A stretch of DNA of 60,438 nt, taken from NCBI GenBank assembly GCA_025353765.1, contig JANXOD010000023.1:1-60438 (forward strand), read 5' to 3'. The stretch comes from Sphingobacteriales bacterium (GTDB lineage: Bacteria; Bacteroidota; Bacteroidia; Sphingobacteriales; Sphingobacteriaceae). A program made the translations under genes and the position numbers. Of the stretch, positions 51,956 through 60,296 are shown one piece after another; the stretch's first letter is position 1, and every line of letters begins with the position of its first letter. Under the pieces are notes generated by a model. That model did not search any database and was not told the DNA's origin. It saw only the letters and a list, made by a program, of their open reading frames with translations.

Positions 51956-53684
51956 AATTCTAAAATTAACCATGTACAAAGCCTTCCTATCCATTTTAGC
52001 ACTTTTTACTTTCACCAATGCTTTGGCGCAGGAAATGATCAGCGGCAAAACTTATCCCAAAGATTATTTCAGGCCGCCTTTAGATATAGCTCCGGCTTTG
52101 GCTGCTTCCTTTGGCGAGATCAGAAGTAATCACTTTCATTCCGGCTTAGATTTCAGGACCCTGCAACGTGAAGGTTTACCAGTTTACGCTCCTGCGGATG
52201 GTTATATTTCCAGGCTAAGAATACAAAGCGGTGGTGGTGGGAATGCACTATACATCACGCATCCCAATGGATTTAGTACAGTTTATATGCACTTGCAGCG
52301 CTACAGTCCACGCATCGCTCAAATTGTTAAAAATTACCAATATCGTATCCAGGCTTTTGAGGTAGATTTCCCTTTATTGCCCATAGAGATCCCAGTTAAA
52401 AAAGGCGAAATCATTGCCTGGTCGGGGAATAGTGGAAGTTCGGGCGGGCCTCATTTACATTTTGAAATCAGGGATACTAATACACAGGAAACCATAAATC
52501 CCCAGCTATTTGGTATTGCTGTGCCTGATAAAATAAAGCCTGTTATTAACGGAATGTATGTCTATCGTACCAACGGACAGCCATTTAGCGAAAAAACGCC
52601 TAAACAATATTACCAGGTTAGCGGCAATGAAGGCAATTATACATTAAACCAGTCGCCGGTAATTAATTTAAGCGGTGAAGTAGGTTTTGGAATCATCACT
52701 ACAGATAGGAACTCGGCTTCTGCTAATCAAAATGGGGTATATTCCATCGAATTACAATTAGATAATAAAACCATTTATTCCTCAGTATGGGAGCGTTTCT
52801 TTTTTGACCATTCCAAGGCCATCAATTCACACTTAGATTATCCTGCACTTTTAACATCCGGAAAAAATATCCAGAAAAGTTTTGTCGAACCCGGAAATCC
52901 GCTTAAGCTATATAAAAATCTGGTCAATGCAGGGCTGATAGACATTAAAGATGAACAGATCCATAACCTTCAATATACGGTGAAAGATGTAGCAGGCAAT
53001 GCCAGTTTTTTAAACTTTAAGATCAAATTTAACCCGCAAGCTGTACTTACCGTGAAAGAACCGGCGGGTATCCCCTTCCCGTATAATAAAGACAATGAAT
53101 TTAAAACAGATGAAGTAAAAGTATCTATCCCGAAAAGTAATTTATATAGCGATATTAAATTTGTTTATTCTGTTTCGGCCAAACCTTTAGGCGGATTCTC
53201 TGCTTTACATCATATACATACTACCCTAATCCCCATTCATAGTTCTTATAATTTATGGATAAAACCCAATGCCGATTTGCCCGCAACCCTCTTGTCTAAG
53301 GCTTTAATTATAGATAATCGCGGTGTATCACAGGGAGGAAGTTATGATAATGGATATATTAAAGCAGGTATACGTTCATTCGGGAGTTTTTATGTGGCCA
53401 TAGATACGGTTGCACCTAAAATTACTCCTGTAAATATCACAGAAGGTAAAAATATGGCAGGCTTATCTAAAATCATATTGAAAATATCAGATAACCTCTC
53501 AGGAATCAGGTCCTTTACCGGCACTATAGACGGACAATGGGTTTTGATGGAATTTGATCCTAAAACTGCTACCTTGTGGCATACATTTGATGAGCGGACT
53601 CCACCGGGAAAACACGTTTTTAACCTAATGGTAAGCGATATGAAATCAAATACGAAAACAGTTAACATCAATTTTTATAAATAG
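51945..53684 (+). CDS. M23-family secreted metallopeptidase
   Basis: A 579-residue exported peptidase. The true start is probably Met10 (51972), which begins the signal peptide MYKAFLSILALFTFTNALAQ. The M23 zinc site is H-S-G-L-D (65-69) and H-L-H (170-172, in G-G-P-H-L-H-F-E). The long C-terminal part (about 185-579) is beta-rich, with Ig-like segments such as I-S-D-N-L-S-G-I near 525-532. M23 enzymes cleave peptidoglycan peptides in the periplasm. It overlaps the FAH gene if the first ATG is used, and bcp follows 3 bp after its stop. Confidence 0.93.
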   Translation: MSGKILKLTMYKAFLSILALFTFTNALAQEMISGKTYPKDYFRPPLDIAPALAASFGEIRSNHFHSGLDFRTLQREGLPVYAPADGYISRLRIQSGGGGNALYITHPNGFSTVYMHLQRYSPRIAQIVKNYQYRIQAFEVDFPLLPIEIPVKKGEIIAWSGNSGSSGGPHLHFEIRDTNTQETINPQLFGIAVPDKIKPVINGMYVYRTNGQPFSEKTPKQYYQVSGNEGNYTLNQSPVINLSGEVGFGIITTDRNSASANQNGVYSIELQLDNKTIYSSVWERFFFDHSKAINSHLDYPALLTSGKNIQKSFVEPGNPLKLYKNLVNAGLIDIKDEQIHNLQYTVKDVAGNASFLNFKIKFNPQAVLTVKEPAGIPFPYNKDNEFKTDEVKVSIPKSNLYSDIKFVYSVSAKPLGGFSALHHIHTTLIPIHSSYNLWIKPNADLPATLLSKALIIDNRGVSQGGSYDNGYIKAGIRSFGSFYVAIDTVAPKITPVNITEGKNMAGLSKIILKISDNLSGIRSFTGTIDGQWVLMEFDPKTATLWHTFDERTPPGKHVFNLMVSDMKSNTKTVNINFYK

Positions 53685-53687
53685 GAT

Positions 53688-54146
53688 ATGGCAGAACTAA
53701 AAGAAGGTGATCAGGCTCCGGCATTCACCTCAAAAGATCAGAACGGAAACACGGTTTCTTTAAGTAATTACACGGGTAAGAATGTAATTCTATACTTCTA
53801 CCCTAAAGATGATACGCCCGGCTGTACGGCCGAAGCATGCAGTTTCAGGGATAATTACCAATCTCTTTTAAAGCATGGCTTCGAGGTGATCGGGGTAAGT
53901 ACTGATGATGAAAAATCACATCAAAAATTCGTGACTAAATACGAACTTCCTTTCACGCTGATATCAGACACAGATAAAAAAATTGTAGAAGCATACGGCG
54001 TTTGGGTTGAGAAAAACATGTATGGCAAAAAATATATGGGTACGGCACGTAAAACCTTTTTAATTGGTCCTGATGGAACCCTTAAAAAGATCATTGAAAA
54101 GGTAGATACCAAAAATTCTTCGCAACAGGTATTAGACCTGGTTTAA
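53688..54146 (+). CDS. bcp: Thioredoxin-dependent thiol peroxidase (peroxiredoxin Bcp)
   Basis: A 152-residue PrxQ/Bcp peroxiredoxin. Peroxidatic Cys46 in D-D-T-P-G-C-T-A-E-A-C (41-51) and resolving Cys51, with the E-A-C-S-F-R-D context of this class. G-V-S-T-D-D-E-K-S-H-Q-K-F follows. It reduces organic peroxides with thioredoxin. It is probably in an operon with the FAH and M23 genes. Its second part and downstream region are duplicated about 6 kb further on, at 59795-60295, where the copy is broken. Confidence 0.96.
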   Translation: MAELKEGDQAPAFTSKDQNGNTVSLSNYTGKNVILYFYPKDDTPGCTAEACSFRDNYQSLLKHGFEVIGVSTDDEKSHQKFVTKYELPFTLISDTDKKIVEAYGVWVEKNMYGKKYMGTARKTFLIGPDGTLKKIIEKVDTKNSSQQVLDLV

Positions 54147-54331
54147 TTGCTTAAAGCTTTTCCGGAGTTTTAGACTTTGGAAAAGCTTATTTCCTTCTCT
54201 TTACTTCGGGCAGTCCCGCTTTTTATTTCAAATCCTCATTTCGCTTTGCTGCATTGCGGGTTTTCCACGCCAATCGGGTTTAGGGTTTAACGGGCTCTGC
54301 TTCTAAATGTAAGAATCTAAATTAAGAAGAA
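53811..54331 (+). repeat. Left copy of a direct duplication of bcp 3' half and downstream DNA
   Basis: From codon 42 of bcp through its terminator and about 140 bp of gene-free DNA, this region is repeated in direct orientation at 59795-60295. Both copies share the terminator hairpin and the phrase CGGGTTTAGGGTTTAACGGG. In the copied coding part downstream of the frameshift the sequences differ at ten sites, all third codon positions. The non-coding part is more diverged. Confidence 0.9.
54154..54188 (+). terminator. Terminator of the FAH-M23-bcp transcript
   Basis: A perfect 10-bp stem AAGCTTTTCC/GGAAAAGCTT with a 15-nt loop, 8 bp after the bcp stop. The same hairpin is present in the duplicate copy at 60133-60167. 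Confidence 0.7.
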
Positions 54332-54437
54332 GATATCTGTATCAACGTTACATCTTTTACTCTTTCCCCGTCTTCATAACCTGCGTCCCCCTTATATTGG
54401 ATTGGTTTATTGCCTTAGGAATCTGTTCCGTCTCTAA
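54189..54437. other. Gene-free stretch in the left duplication copy
   Basis: No gene is seen. The segment up to about 54331 is shared with the right-hand copy. It contains a phrase (CCCGCTTTTT...TTTCGCTTTGCTGCATT...GGGTTTTCC) that looks like the extragenic repeats I recall from Bacteroidota, not verified. The rest up to the sorting-domain gene shows nothing recognisable. Confidence 0.4.
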
Positions 54438-54908
54438 TTATTCCTTCATTATAACAGAGATCTTTTTCATGTTATTATACTGTATTACACATCGGTAAAC
54501 TCCGGATTTGGTTTCCCCTCCTTTGTCATTCAGGCCATCCCAAATAGTACTCTGGCTGCCTCTGCAGCCTCCACCAGTTAAAGCTCTTACAAGTTGGCCA
54601 TTGATATCCATGATCTGAATATTCACCTGTTCATCTCCGGGGATACTGTAATTGATGCTGATTTCCTTATTGAATGGATTGGGATAGGCTGGGTACACTT
54701 CCAACCCTTCCCGCTTCAGTTCCTTACTCTTGGAACCATGCCTGATTATCTTCACAGCCGGAACTCCTTTCACATAGATCACATCCGGGCTGGCCGGTTT
54801 GCTCCGAACTTCGCTTTTATCTTTTTCTTCTCTGGTTTGAGCAGATACATAATTCAGGGTCAGTATCCCCAGTATTCCTAAAATTAAATACCTTTTTATA
54901 TGTTTCAT
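54438..54908 (-). CDS. Small T9SS sorting-domain protein
   Basis: A 156-residue exported protein: signal peptide to about residue 23 (I-L-T-L-N-Y-V-S-A-Q), a charged 45-residue segment, then a sorting or FlgD-like Ig domain with E-V-Y-P-A-Y-P-N-P-F-N-K-E-I-S-I-N-Y-S-I (about 71-90), I-Q-I-M-D-I-N-G-Q-L-V-R-A-L, W-D-G-L-N-D-K-G-G, S-G-V-Y-R-C and the terminal K-K-I-S-V-I-M. It is nearly a lone sorting domain. It lies 90 bp downstream of the 1538-residue protein on the same strand, which itself ends without such a domain, so the two may act together. Confidence 0.82.
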   Translation of the reverse strand: MKHIKRYLILGILGILTLNYVSAQTREEKDKSEVRSKPASPDVIYVKGVPAVKIIRHGSKSKELKREGLEVYPAYPNPFNKEISINYSIPGDEQVNIQIMDINGQLVRALTGGGCRGSQSTIWDGLNDKGGETKSGVYRCVIQYNNMKKISVIMKE

Positions 54909-54998
54909 GATTTTTCTTTTTTTGTCATTTTAAGTTAAAAACAGACTTTAAATAAGCCCTTAAAGGATTCCCCCATTTTTATATTCATTTTATTTATC

Positions 54999-57900
54999 TC
55001 ATGGAATCGTAATGGTAACAAATGTGGAGTGGAAAACTCCTGCGACGAGCGGAGTCTGCTGTGGAAGAGTAGTGCCATCCAGATCTATATTCACATTAGG
55101 AGTACAGGTTGCTGTACTTCCCGAACTCATGGACACCAATTCGAACAGATAATCACCCGGGGGCAAGTCTCCATTTACAATCCAGCCGATTACTGTGGTG
55201 TAGTCACCCCACACGATGTCCTCATCTACTGGCGCCTTAAAGCTTCCATTGTTATCATACCCCATCATATATGTATTAGTCACTAAAGACCCTATAGGAC
55301 CCTGTTCATTTTCATATATTAGCTTCCCTGTGGAAACCTGAGTGATTTGATATATATCATATCCCGCCCCTTGATAAGTACCACCATTACACTTCCAGGT
55401 AATGGTAATGGCATGGGTACCTGCCGGTGCAGGATCCGGATCGTCTTTTTTCTTATTGGGATCGGGTGGAGTATGAAAAAGACGCAGTTGGCCTTGTCCT
55501 TCCAATCCCGTACCCTCACGCCCTAAGGGAATAAATTGGGCATAATAATCATGATCCCAGAACAGGGTGCCGGGGATAGTGAACTCATACTGGCCCGAGG
55601 TTGCGGGAAAGGTTTGAAGTTCCCCTGTATGAGGCGGAATGATGAAGGGTACATTACCCGGGGTAAGAAACGTAGTGGGTTGACCCTGTAAACCCATGGT
55701 AAACTTAAAGCCACCCGGTGCAAACGGACAATCTACCCGATAGGTTACACTCTGATTAGTTACATCGGTCACTGAAATCACTTCATTTTCTTTGGGAGTA
55801 AGGATAGTAGCCATGCCCGGCAGCACATCATAAGAGGATCTGGCCGGTTCGCCCGGAAAATCCAGCAGGGCCTCTTTCTTGTAAGCCGTTACCTGCCATT
55901 CATAACCATCGGCACTACTGGCTAAATCTTTTAAAGGCAGAGTACTGGTACCGCTATATACCCGGTCGAAGCCCATGATCCCATTGCCCAGACTAACCAA
56001 AGCCGTCTTGTATACCACTTCTATCATGTCCGGAGCATCCGGATTCAGCGTTCCTCTATGCCCCAGGATGATTTTATAATAATCAGCACCAGGCACTTCC
56101 TGCCAGGAAAAATGAATCTGGGGTTGTAAAGCCGCTACGGAAGAAAATTCTCTCAATTTGGGTTTGGTGGATTTATAATCATATGTCAAGGAACGGACAT
56201 CACTGGTGCTGCCCTCATTTAATACAACCAGATCTTCATTGGTTAAGGGAGGACCTAAAGGAGTCACCCGCCAGAAATAGGTATTGTTCCCGTCAGGCGA
56301 AGGGCCCGGATTAAAAAGCTTTAGGGTACCATAATAATTGGGGTCTGATTCGGGAACCAGTTTGCTGAAATCAGTTTGATTCTTAGAGTACTCTACCCGA
56401 TAGCCATCGGCATTTACAGCTTCCTGCCATTTAGTGAAAAAAATGGGTGCAATTTCTATATTAGTATTGTAATGGAATAGATCTATTTTCTTTTTATTTT
56501 CTGGAAAAATCAAACTACTGGTCACCTCATCGGTCTTGAAATCCATGCGGGTGGCCAGACTAAAGGTCTTTTGCCCGAATACATCCTCCGGGCCCATGGC
56601 CCGTACCGCCCAGCCGTAATCTGTTTCGGGTTTCAGTACCAGGTAATCGGGCTTGGTGGTGGGGTTAAACTGCGTAGCTCCTGGTTTGGGGGCATAAGCA
56701 CGCTGAATAAAAGGCTCTTTCTCATCTTGATGAAAAATATTCAGAATATAATACTGGATCTCAGATCCGACCACATCGGCTTTGGTAGCCCAGTGAAAAG
56801 CGGGCCCCCAGGGATATGGAGTCTCGATTTGAGCTTTATCTATATCCCGTCCATCTGTGGTGAAGGAACGGACGTTCGTGCCCAGAGACAGTTGAAACTG
56901 CAATTCAGCACAATCTGTAGGGCTTAGACCAAAATGACACATATCAAAATCGGTAGTGCGTACTCTCCAGTAATATTTGGTACCTGTTTGCAGGTTCAGG
57001 GAGGAAACCCGCAGTGTGCGTACTCCATTATTATCTAATTGGGTATCCTTGTCACGGGTTAGATTTTTAATGGTATGGATTGGGAATTTGCCTTTGAAGG
57101 TTCCATCAACTGAGATATCCACTTCCCATCCTTTCTCAAAATCTGGATAAAGGATCTCTTTTTTCAAACCGATTGGACCATTTAATGGCCAGGGGTTGAT
57201 CTCTACTTCTTGATCTTTAGGGCTGGATGCCAGGAGTTCTTCCGGAGAAGGGCCCACACCGATGGCATAAAAAGCTTCCTGAACGGCATGTAATTCTGGA
57301 GGGGTTGTTGCAGCAGCCTCAGCGGCTTTACGCAAACTGAGGAAATCGGTCACTTCGCCCGGATTGGAATTCATCACGGCAGCCCAGAGTATCTCTTCAG
57401 CCTCTCCTTTACCAATGCTGGTTACGGAATACATCGGCCGGGACAGATCATTATCCAGATGGCCTGTTTTACCTTCGGATAAAATATAAAACCAGAAGTT
57501 CAATAAGCTGGCATTTGCTACTGGGTCAGCCGCTAATTCATCGTAAAGTTCACCCTTATAATAAATTGGCTGTTTCCTGGATTTGGGGTCTGAAAAACTG
57601 CGCAGGTAATCGTTCCCATTAAATAGATCTTCACCAATCGTCCAGACGGTAGGTTTACTCTGGGCAGTAAGCTCCTTGTTTTTTATTTGAAGTCCCAAAA
57701 TATCTCCGAGGCCTTTACAAATGATCTCGGCTTCGCTCGCCGGATCGGGTTTTAATTTAAGATAAGCTGCTGCATAGCCGATATTGGAACCCACCAGATC
57801 CATACTCACGGCCGGCCGGGGGTTACCAGGATCTCCGTCATAATCATAATAGAAGGCCAGATCATCAGGGTTAAAACCAGGTATTTTTACATCCTGCTGC

Positions 57901-59615
57901 AGGTAGGATTTGATGGGAAGCACTCCCTGACCGTCTATACCGATAAAGGTATGGTTAGCATATAGATAACGGGCCGTTTGCTCACTGGCAAAATGAACCG
58001 ATACTGCTGCTGCAGAGCGGGCTTTATCATTATATAAACTATATATTTGATTTTGATCAGCATCCATGGCCTTTTCTAGATCACCATCAGCATTGATATA
58101 TTGAGTTTCAATACCTGGCATTGTAGCGGTTGGGTCAGATTTTAACTCAGTAACAGGAAATGTAGCCTGGTCTCCTTTGATAGTACCTGTTAACTCCGTG
58201 CCATCAAAACCAACCGAATTATTGTACTGGCTTTTCCCGGACAAGCCACCTTTAGGTAAAGGATTTGTGGGGGCATCTTCATAGTTAGCTGGCCATAACC
58301 CAACTGCAAACAGTGCATTATGGATAGTTACATAACGTGAAGTCCCATATTTATATTCTTTTTTTGCTATACGTAAAGCGGACTCTGCCCACGTATCAAA
58401 GCCAGTAATTAAGGGTGCTTCGGTAGGATCTGTATAAACTTTAAAAAGAAACTTACTAGCTTCTTCTAAAGCGAAAAAAGGATCACTATCTAAAGGATTA
58501 ACTCGACTGTAAGGCCTAAGATCATTTTCATCAATATGCCCTGACCAACCATTAGCAGCTTTATAGAGCCAACTTAATATAACTGTTCCATTTAAATGGT
58601 TAATATATTTATACATCGAATTTGACAATATCTCATCATAAGAATTGGGATTATAATTTTTTCCCAAATAAGTAGCTGGAAAATTATTTCCTTTAAGATT
58701 AGAAAGAATAATATCCTTACCTGTTGCCTCTTCCGGATCATTTAATACCCATGTTATGGGCAGGTTATTGTCAAGTCTATAATAATTATCTGCTAGTAAT
58801 CCCATCTCATAAGCAAACCCTTCCTCTAATGCACCTATTTGTTGGTTTTGTAAAACACTTAAATTTTTAGAAGGCTTAAGAAAATAGGAGTTATTTAATA
58901 TGGCATGCCCCATTTCATGGCCCACTATTTCTAAACCTACATGTGGAATACCGTTATTTACCCCAAAACTAAATCGATTCAGTTTAGAATTATAAGAAGC
59001 AGCTCCAGGAAAATTTTGCCTAAGAAAGCCTACAATAGGCTTAGTATTAGTATTATCTATGCCAGTCCATGCATATAAATTTTTATTGACGTTCACAACG
59101 TATTGCATACCCCAAAAAACACTCACCGCCATTTCACTTGTAAAGGGAGCATTATTTTTAAAGCTAAATTTTGGATCTGTAGTGGATGACTGAAGAAGGG
59201 TATTGGTTATCAAAGGAAAAGGAAGATCAGGCTGGGGAAATGGTCCTATTTCATCCGTAAATATATTTACACCCAACGGTGAGGAAGGGTCTTCGGCTGT
59301 CACCAATATAGGTGGCTTTGCGTTGGGATCAAAAACAGGAGGAAGATAACTTCCGTTATATAATACAAGTGCATACTCCGGTGGAAATGGGGTGCCTGGA
59401 GGAATAAAATCATATTGATAGGCATCAAAGATTACATTCTTGATGTAATACCCATCTGCTCTAACATTAATAAGGTGAGGGTTATACATAGGGCCAAAGT
59501 CAGATAAAGAAATTTGGGCATATGCCTCTGTGTGAAGTAATAAAAAGGTGAATATCACCCAATTAATGAGAAACAGCTTTTTAATGCCTGTTGAGAAAGT
59601 AAATATTTTTATCAT
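54999..59615 (-). CDS. Giant secreted protein with two tandem thermolysin-like (M4) domains
   Basis: A 1538-residue protein: signal peptide (to about 34, ending T-E-A-Y-A-Q), first M4-like domain (about 150-440), second M4-like domain (about 535-790), then fibronectin-III/Ig-like modules (about 800-1420) and a terminal beta domain. Domain 1 keeps the catalytic set: G-H-E-M-G-H-A-I (H233, E234, H237), Glu in G-A-L-E-E-G-F (264/265), and H340 in Y-I-N-H-L-N-G. Domain 2 keeps the M4 scaffold (H-F-A-S-E-Q-T-A-R-Y-L, W-T-I-G-E-D-L-F, L-R-S-F-S-D-P, F-Y-I-L-S-E-G) but has S610, N611 and Y614 in place of H, E and H, and V699 in place of the late His. No T9SS sorting domain is seen at its end. Confidence 0.82.
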   Translation of the reverse strand: MIKIFTFSTGIKKLFLINWVIFTFLLLHTEAYAQISLSDFGPMYNPHLINVRADGYYIKNVIFDAYQYDFIPPGTPFPPEYALVLYNGSYLPPVFDPNAKPPILVTAEDPSSPLGVNIFTDEIGPFPQPDLPFPLITNTLLQSSTTDPKFSFKNNAPFTSEMAVSVFWGMQYVVNVNKNLYAWTGIDNTNTKPIVGFLRQNFPGAASYNSKLNRFSFGVNNGIPHVGLEIVGHEMGHAILNNSYFLKPSKNLSVLQNQQIGALEEGFAYEMGLLADNYYRLDNNLPITWVLNDPEEATGKDIILSNLKGNNFPATYLGKNYNPNSYDEILSNSMYKYINHLNGTVILSWLYKAANGWSGHIDENDLRPYSRVNPLDSDPFFALEEASKFLFKVYTDPTEAPLITGFDTWAESALRIAKKEYKYGTSRYVTIHNALFAVGLWPANYEDAPTNPLPKGGLSGKSQYNNSVGFDGTELTGTIKGDQATFPVTELKSDPTATMPGIETQYINADGDLEKAMDADQNQIYSLYNDKARSAAAVSVHFASEQTARYLYANHTFIGIDGQGVLPIKSYLQQDVKIPGFNPDDLAFYYDYDGDPGNPRPAVSMDLVGSNIGYAAAYLKLKPDPASEAEIICKGLGDILGLQIKNKELTAQSKPTVWTIGEDLFNGNDYLRSFSDPKSRKQPIYYKGELYDELAADPVANASLLNFWFYILSEGKTGHLDNDLSRPMYSVTSIGKGEAEEILWAAVMNSNPGEVTDFLSLRKAAEAAATTPPELHAVQEAFYAIGVGPSPEELLASSPKDQEVEINPWPLNGPIGLKKEILYPDFEKGWEVDISVDGTFKGKFPIHTIKNLTRDKDTQLDNNGVRTLRVSSLNLQTGTKYYWRVRTTDFDMCHFGLSPTDCAELQFQLSLGTNVRSFTTDGRDIDKAQIETPYPWGPAFHWATKADVVGSEIQYYILNIFHQDEKEPFIQRAYAPKPGATQFNPTTKPDYLVLKPETDYGWAVRAMGPEDVFGQKTFSLATRMDFKTDEVTSSLIFPENKKKIDLFHYNTNIEIAPIFFTKWQEAVNADGYRVEYSKNQTDFSKLVPESDPNYYGTLKLFNPGPSPDGNNTYFWRVTPLGPPLTNEDLVVLNEGSTSDVRSLTYDYKSTKPKLREFSSVAALQPQIHFSWQEVPGADYYKIILGHRGTLNPDAPDMIEVVYKTALVSLGNGIMGFDRVYSGTSTLPLKDLASSADGYEWQVTAYKKEALLDFPGEPARSSYDVLPGMATILTPKENEVISVTDVTNQSVTYRVDCPFAPGGFKFTMGLQGQPTTFLTPGNVPFIIPPHTGELQTFPATSGQYEFTIPGTLFWDHDYYAQFIPLGREGTGLEGQGQLRLFHTPPDPNKKKDDPDPAPAGTHAITITWKCNGGTYQGAGYDIYQITQVSTGKLIYENEQGPIGSLVTNTYMMGYDNNGSFKAPVDEDIVWGDYTTVIGWIVNGDLPPGDYLFELVSMSSGSTATCTPNVNIDLDGTTLPQQTPLVAGVFHSTFVTITIP

Positions 59616-59696
59616 ATTATTAATATTATAAGGAGTATGATATTATTAAGAAACAAAACTTTCATTTAAAATTAAGAATATATAATTTATCTTAAA

Positions 59697-59734
59697 TATC
59701 TCGAAATTAAATTGCTTTTATTGACTTCGAGATA
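59697..59734. promoter_or_regulatory. 9-bp perfect inverted repeat upstream of the giant protease-like gene
   Basis: TATCTCGAA (59697-59705) and TTCGAGATA (59726-59734) with a 20-bp spacer, 82 bp upstream of the start codon. It could be a protein-binding site or an mRNA 5' hairpin. No clear TAnnTTTG element lies next to it. It sits between the gene and the broken bcp copy. Confidence 0.4.
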
Positions 59735-59794
59735 AAATATTTTCTTTGTAACAATGTTTTTACAATGCTGGATGAGTAGGTTTACACAAATCCG

Positions 59795-60295
59795 GATACG
59801 CCCGGCTGTACGTACGAAACATGCAGTTTCAGGGATAATTATCAATCTCCTTTATGGCCTCGAGGTGATCGGGGTAAGCACTGATGATGAAAAATCACAT
59901 CAAAAATTCGTGACTAAGTACGAACTTCCCTTCACGCTGATATCAGACACAGATAAAAAAATTGTAGAAGCGTACGGTGTTTGGGTTGAAAAAAACATGT
60001 ATGGCAAAAAATATATGGGCACGGCACGTAAAACCTTCTTAATTGGCCCCGATGGAACCCTTAAAAAGATCATTGAAAAGGTAGATACCAAAAATTCTTC
60101 GCAACAGGTATTAGACCTGGTTTAATTGCTTAAAGCTTTTCCGGAGTTTTAGACTTTGGAAAAGCTTATTTCCTTCCTTTCTAATTTGGGTAGTCCCGCT
60201 TTTTGTTTCAAATCCTCATTCCGCTTTGCTGCACTCCGGGTTTTACACGCTAATCGGGTTTAGGGTTTAACGGGCTCTGCTTCTAAATTAAGAAG
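59795..60295 (+). pseudogene. bcp: 5'-truncated, frameshifted copy of bcp (right duplication copy)
   Basis: A copy of bcp starting at the codon for Asp42, with no sequence for residues 1-41. The peroxidatic motif P-G-C-T is kept, but two Ala of the following segment are changed to Tyr and Thr. A net 5-bp deletion just before the equivalent of E-V-I-G-V-S breaks the frame. From there to the stop at 60125 the encoded 87 residues are identical to the intact protein apart from the junction residue, despite ten nucleotide differences, all at third positions. The downstream terminator and gene-free DNA are also duplicated to about 60295. A 123-codon open frame from 59754 starts in unrelated upstream DNA and is not a functional peroxiredoxin. 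Confidence 0.88.
60133..60167 (+). terminator. Duplicated bcp terminator hairpin
   Basis: The same 10-bp stem AAGCTTTTCC/GGAAAAGCTT as at 54154-54188, 8 bp after the stop of the broken bcp copy. Confidence 0.6.
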
Positions 60296-60296
60296 T

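Noticed and set aside
53390-53671. Antisense open frames in the M23 and bcp genes
   Set aside because: They mirror strongly supported coding regions on the plus strand and show no features of their own.
59754-60125. 123-residue open frame as an intact second peroxiredoxin
   Set aside because: Its first 30 or so residues are out of frame with bcp and partly from unrelated DNA. Residues 1-41 of Bcp are missing, and the peroxidatic Cys lies in another frame because of a net 5-bp deletion.
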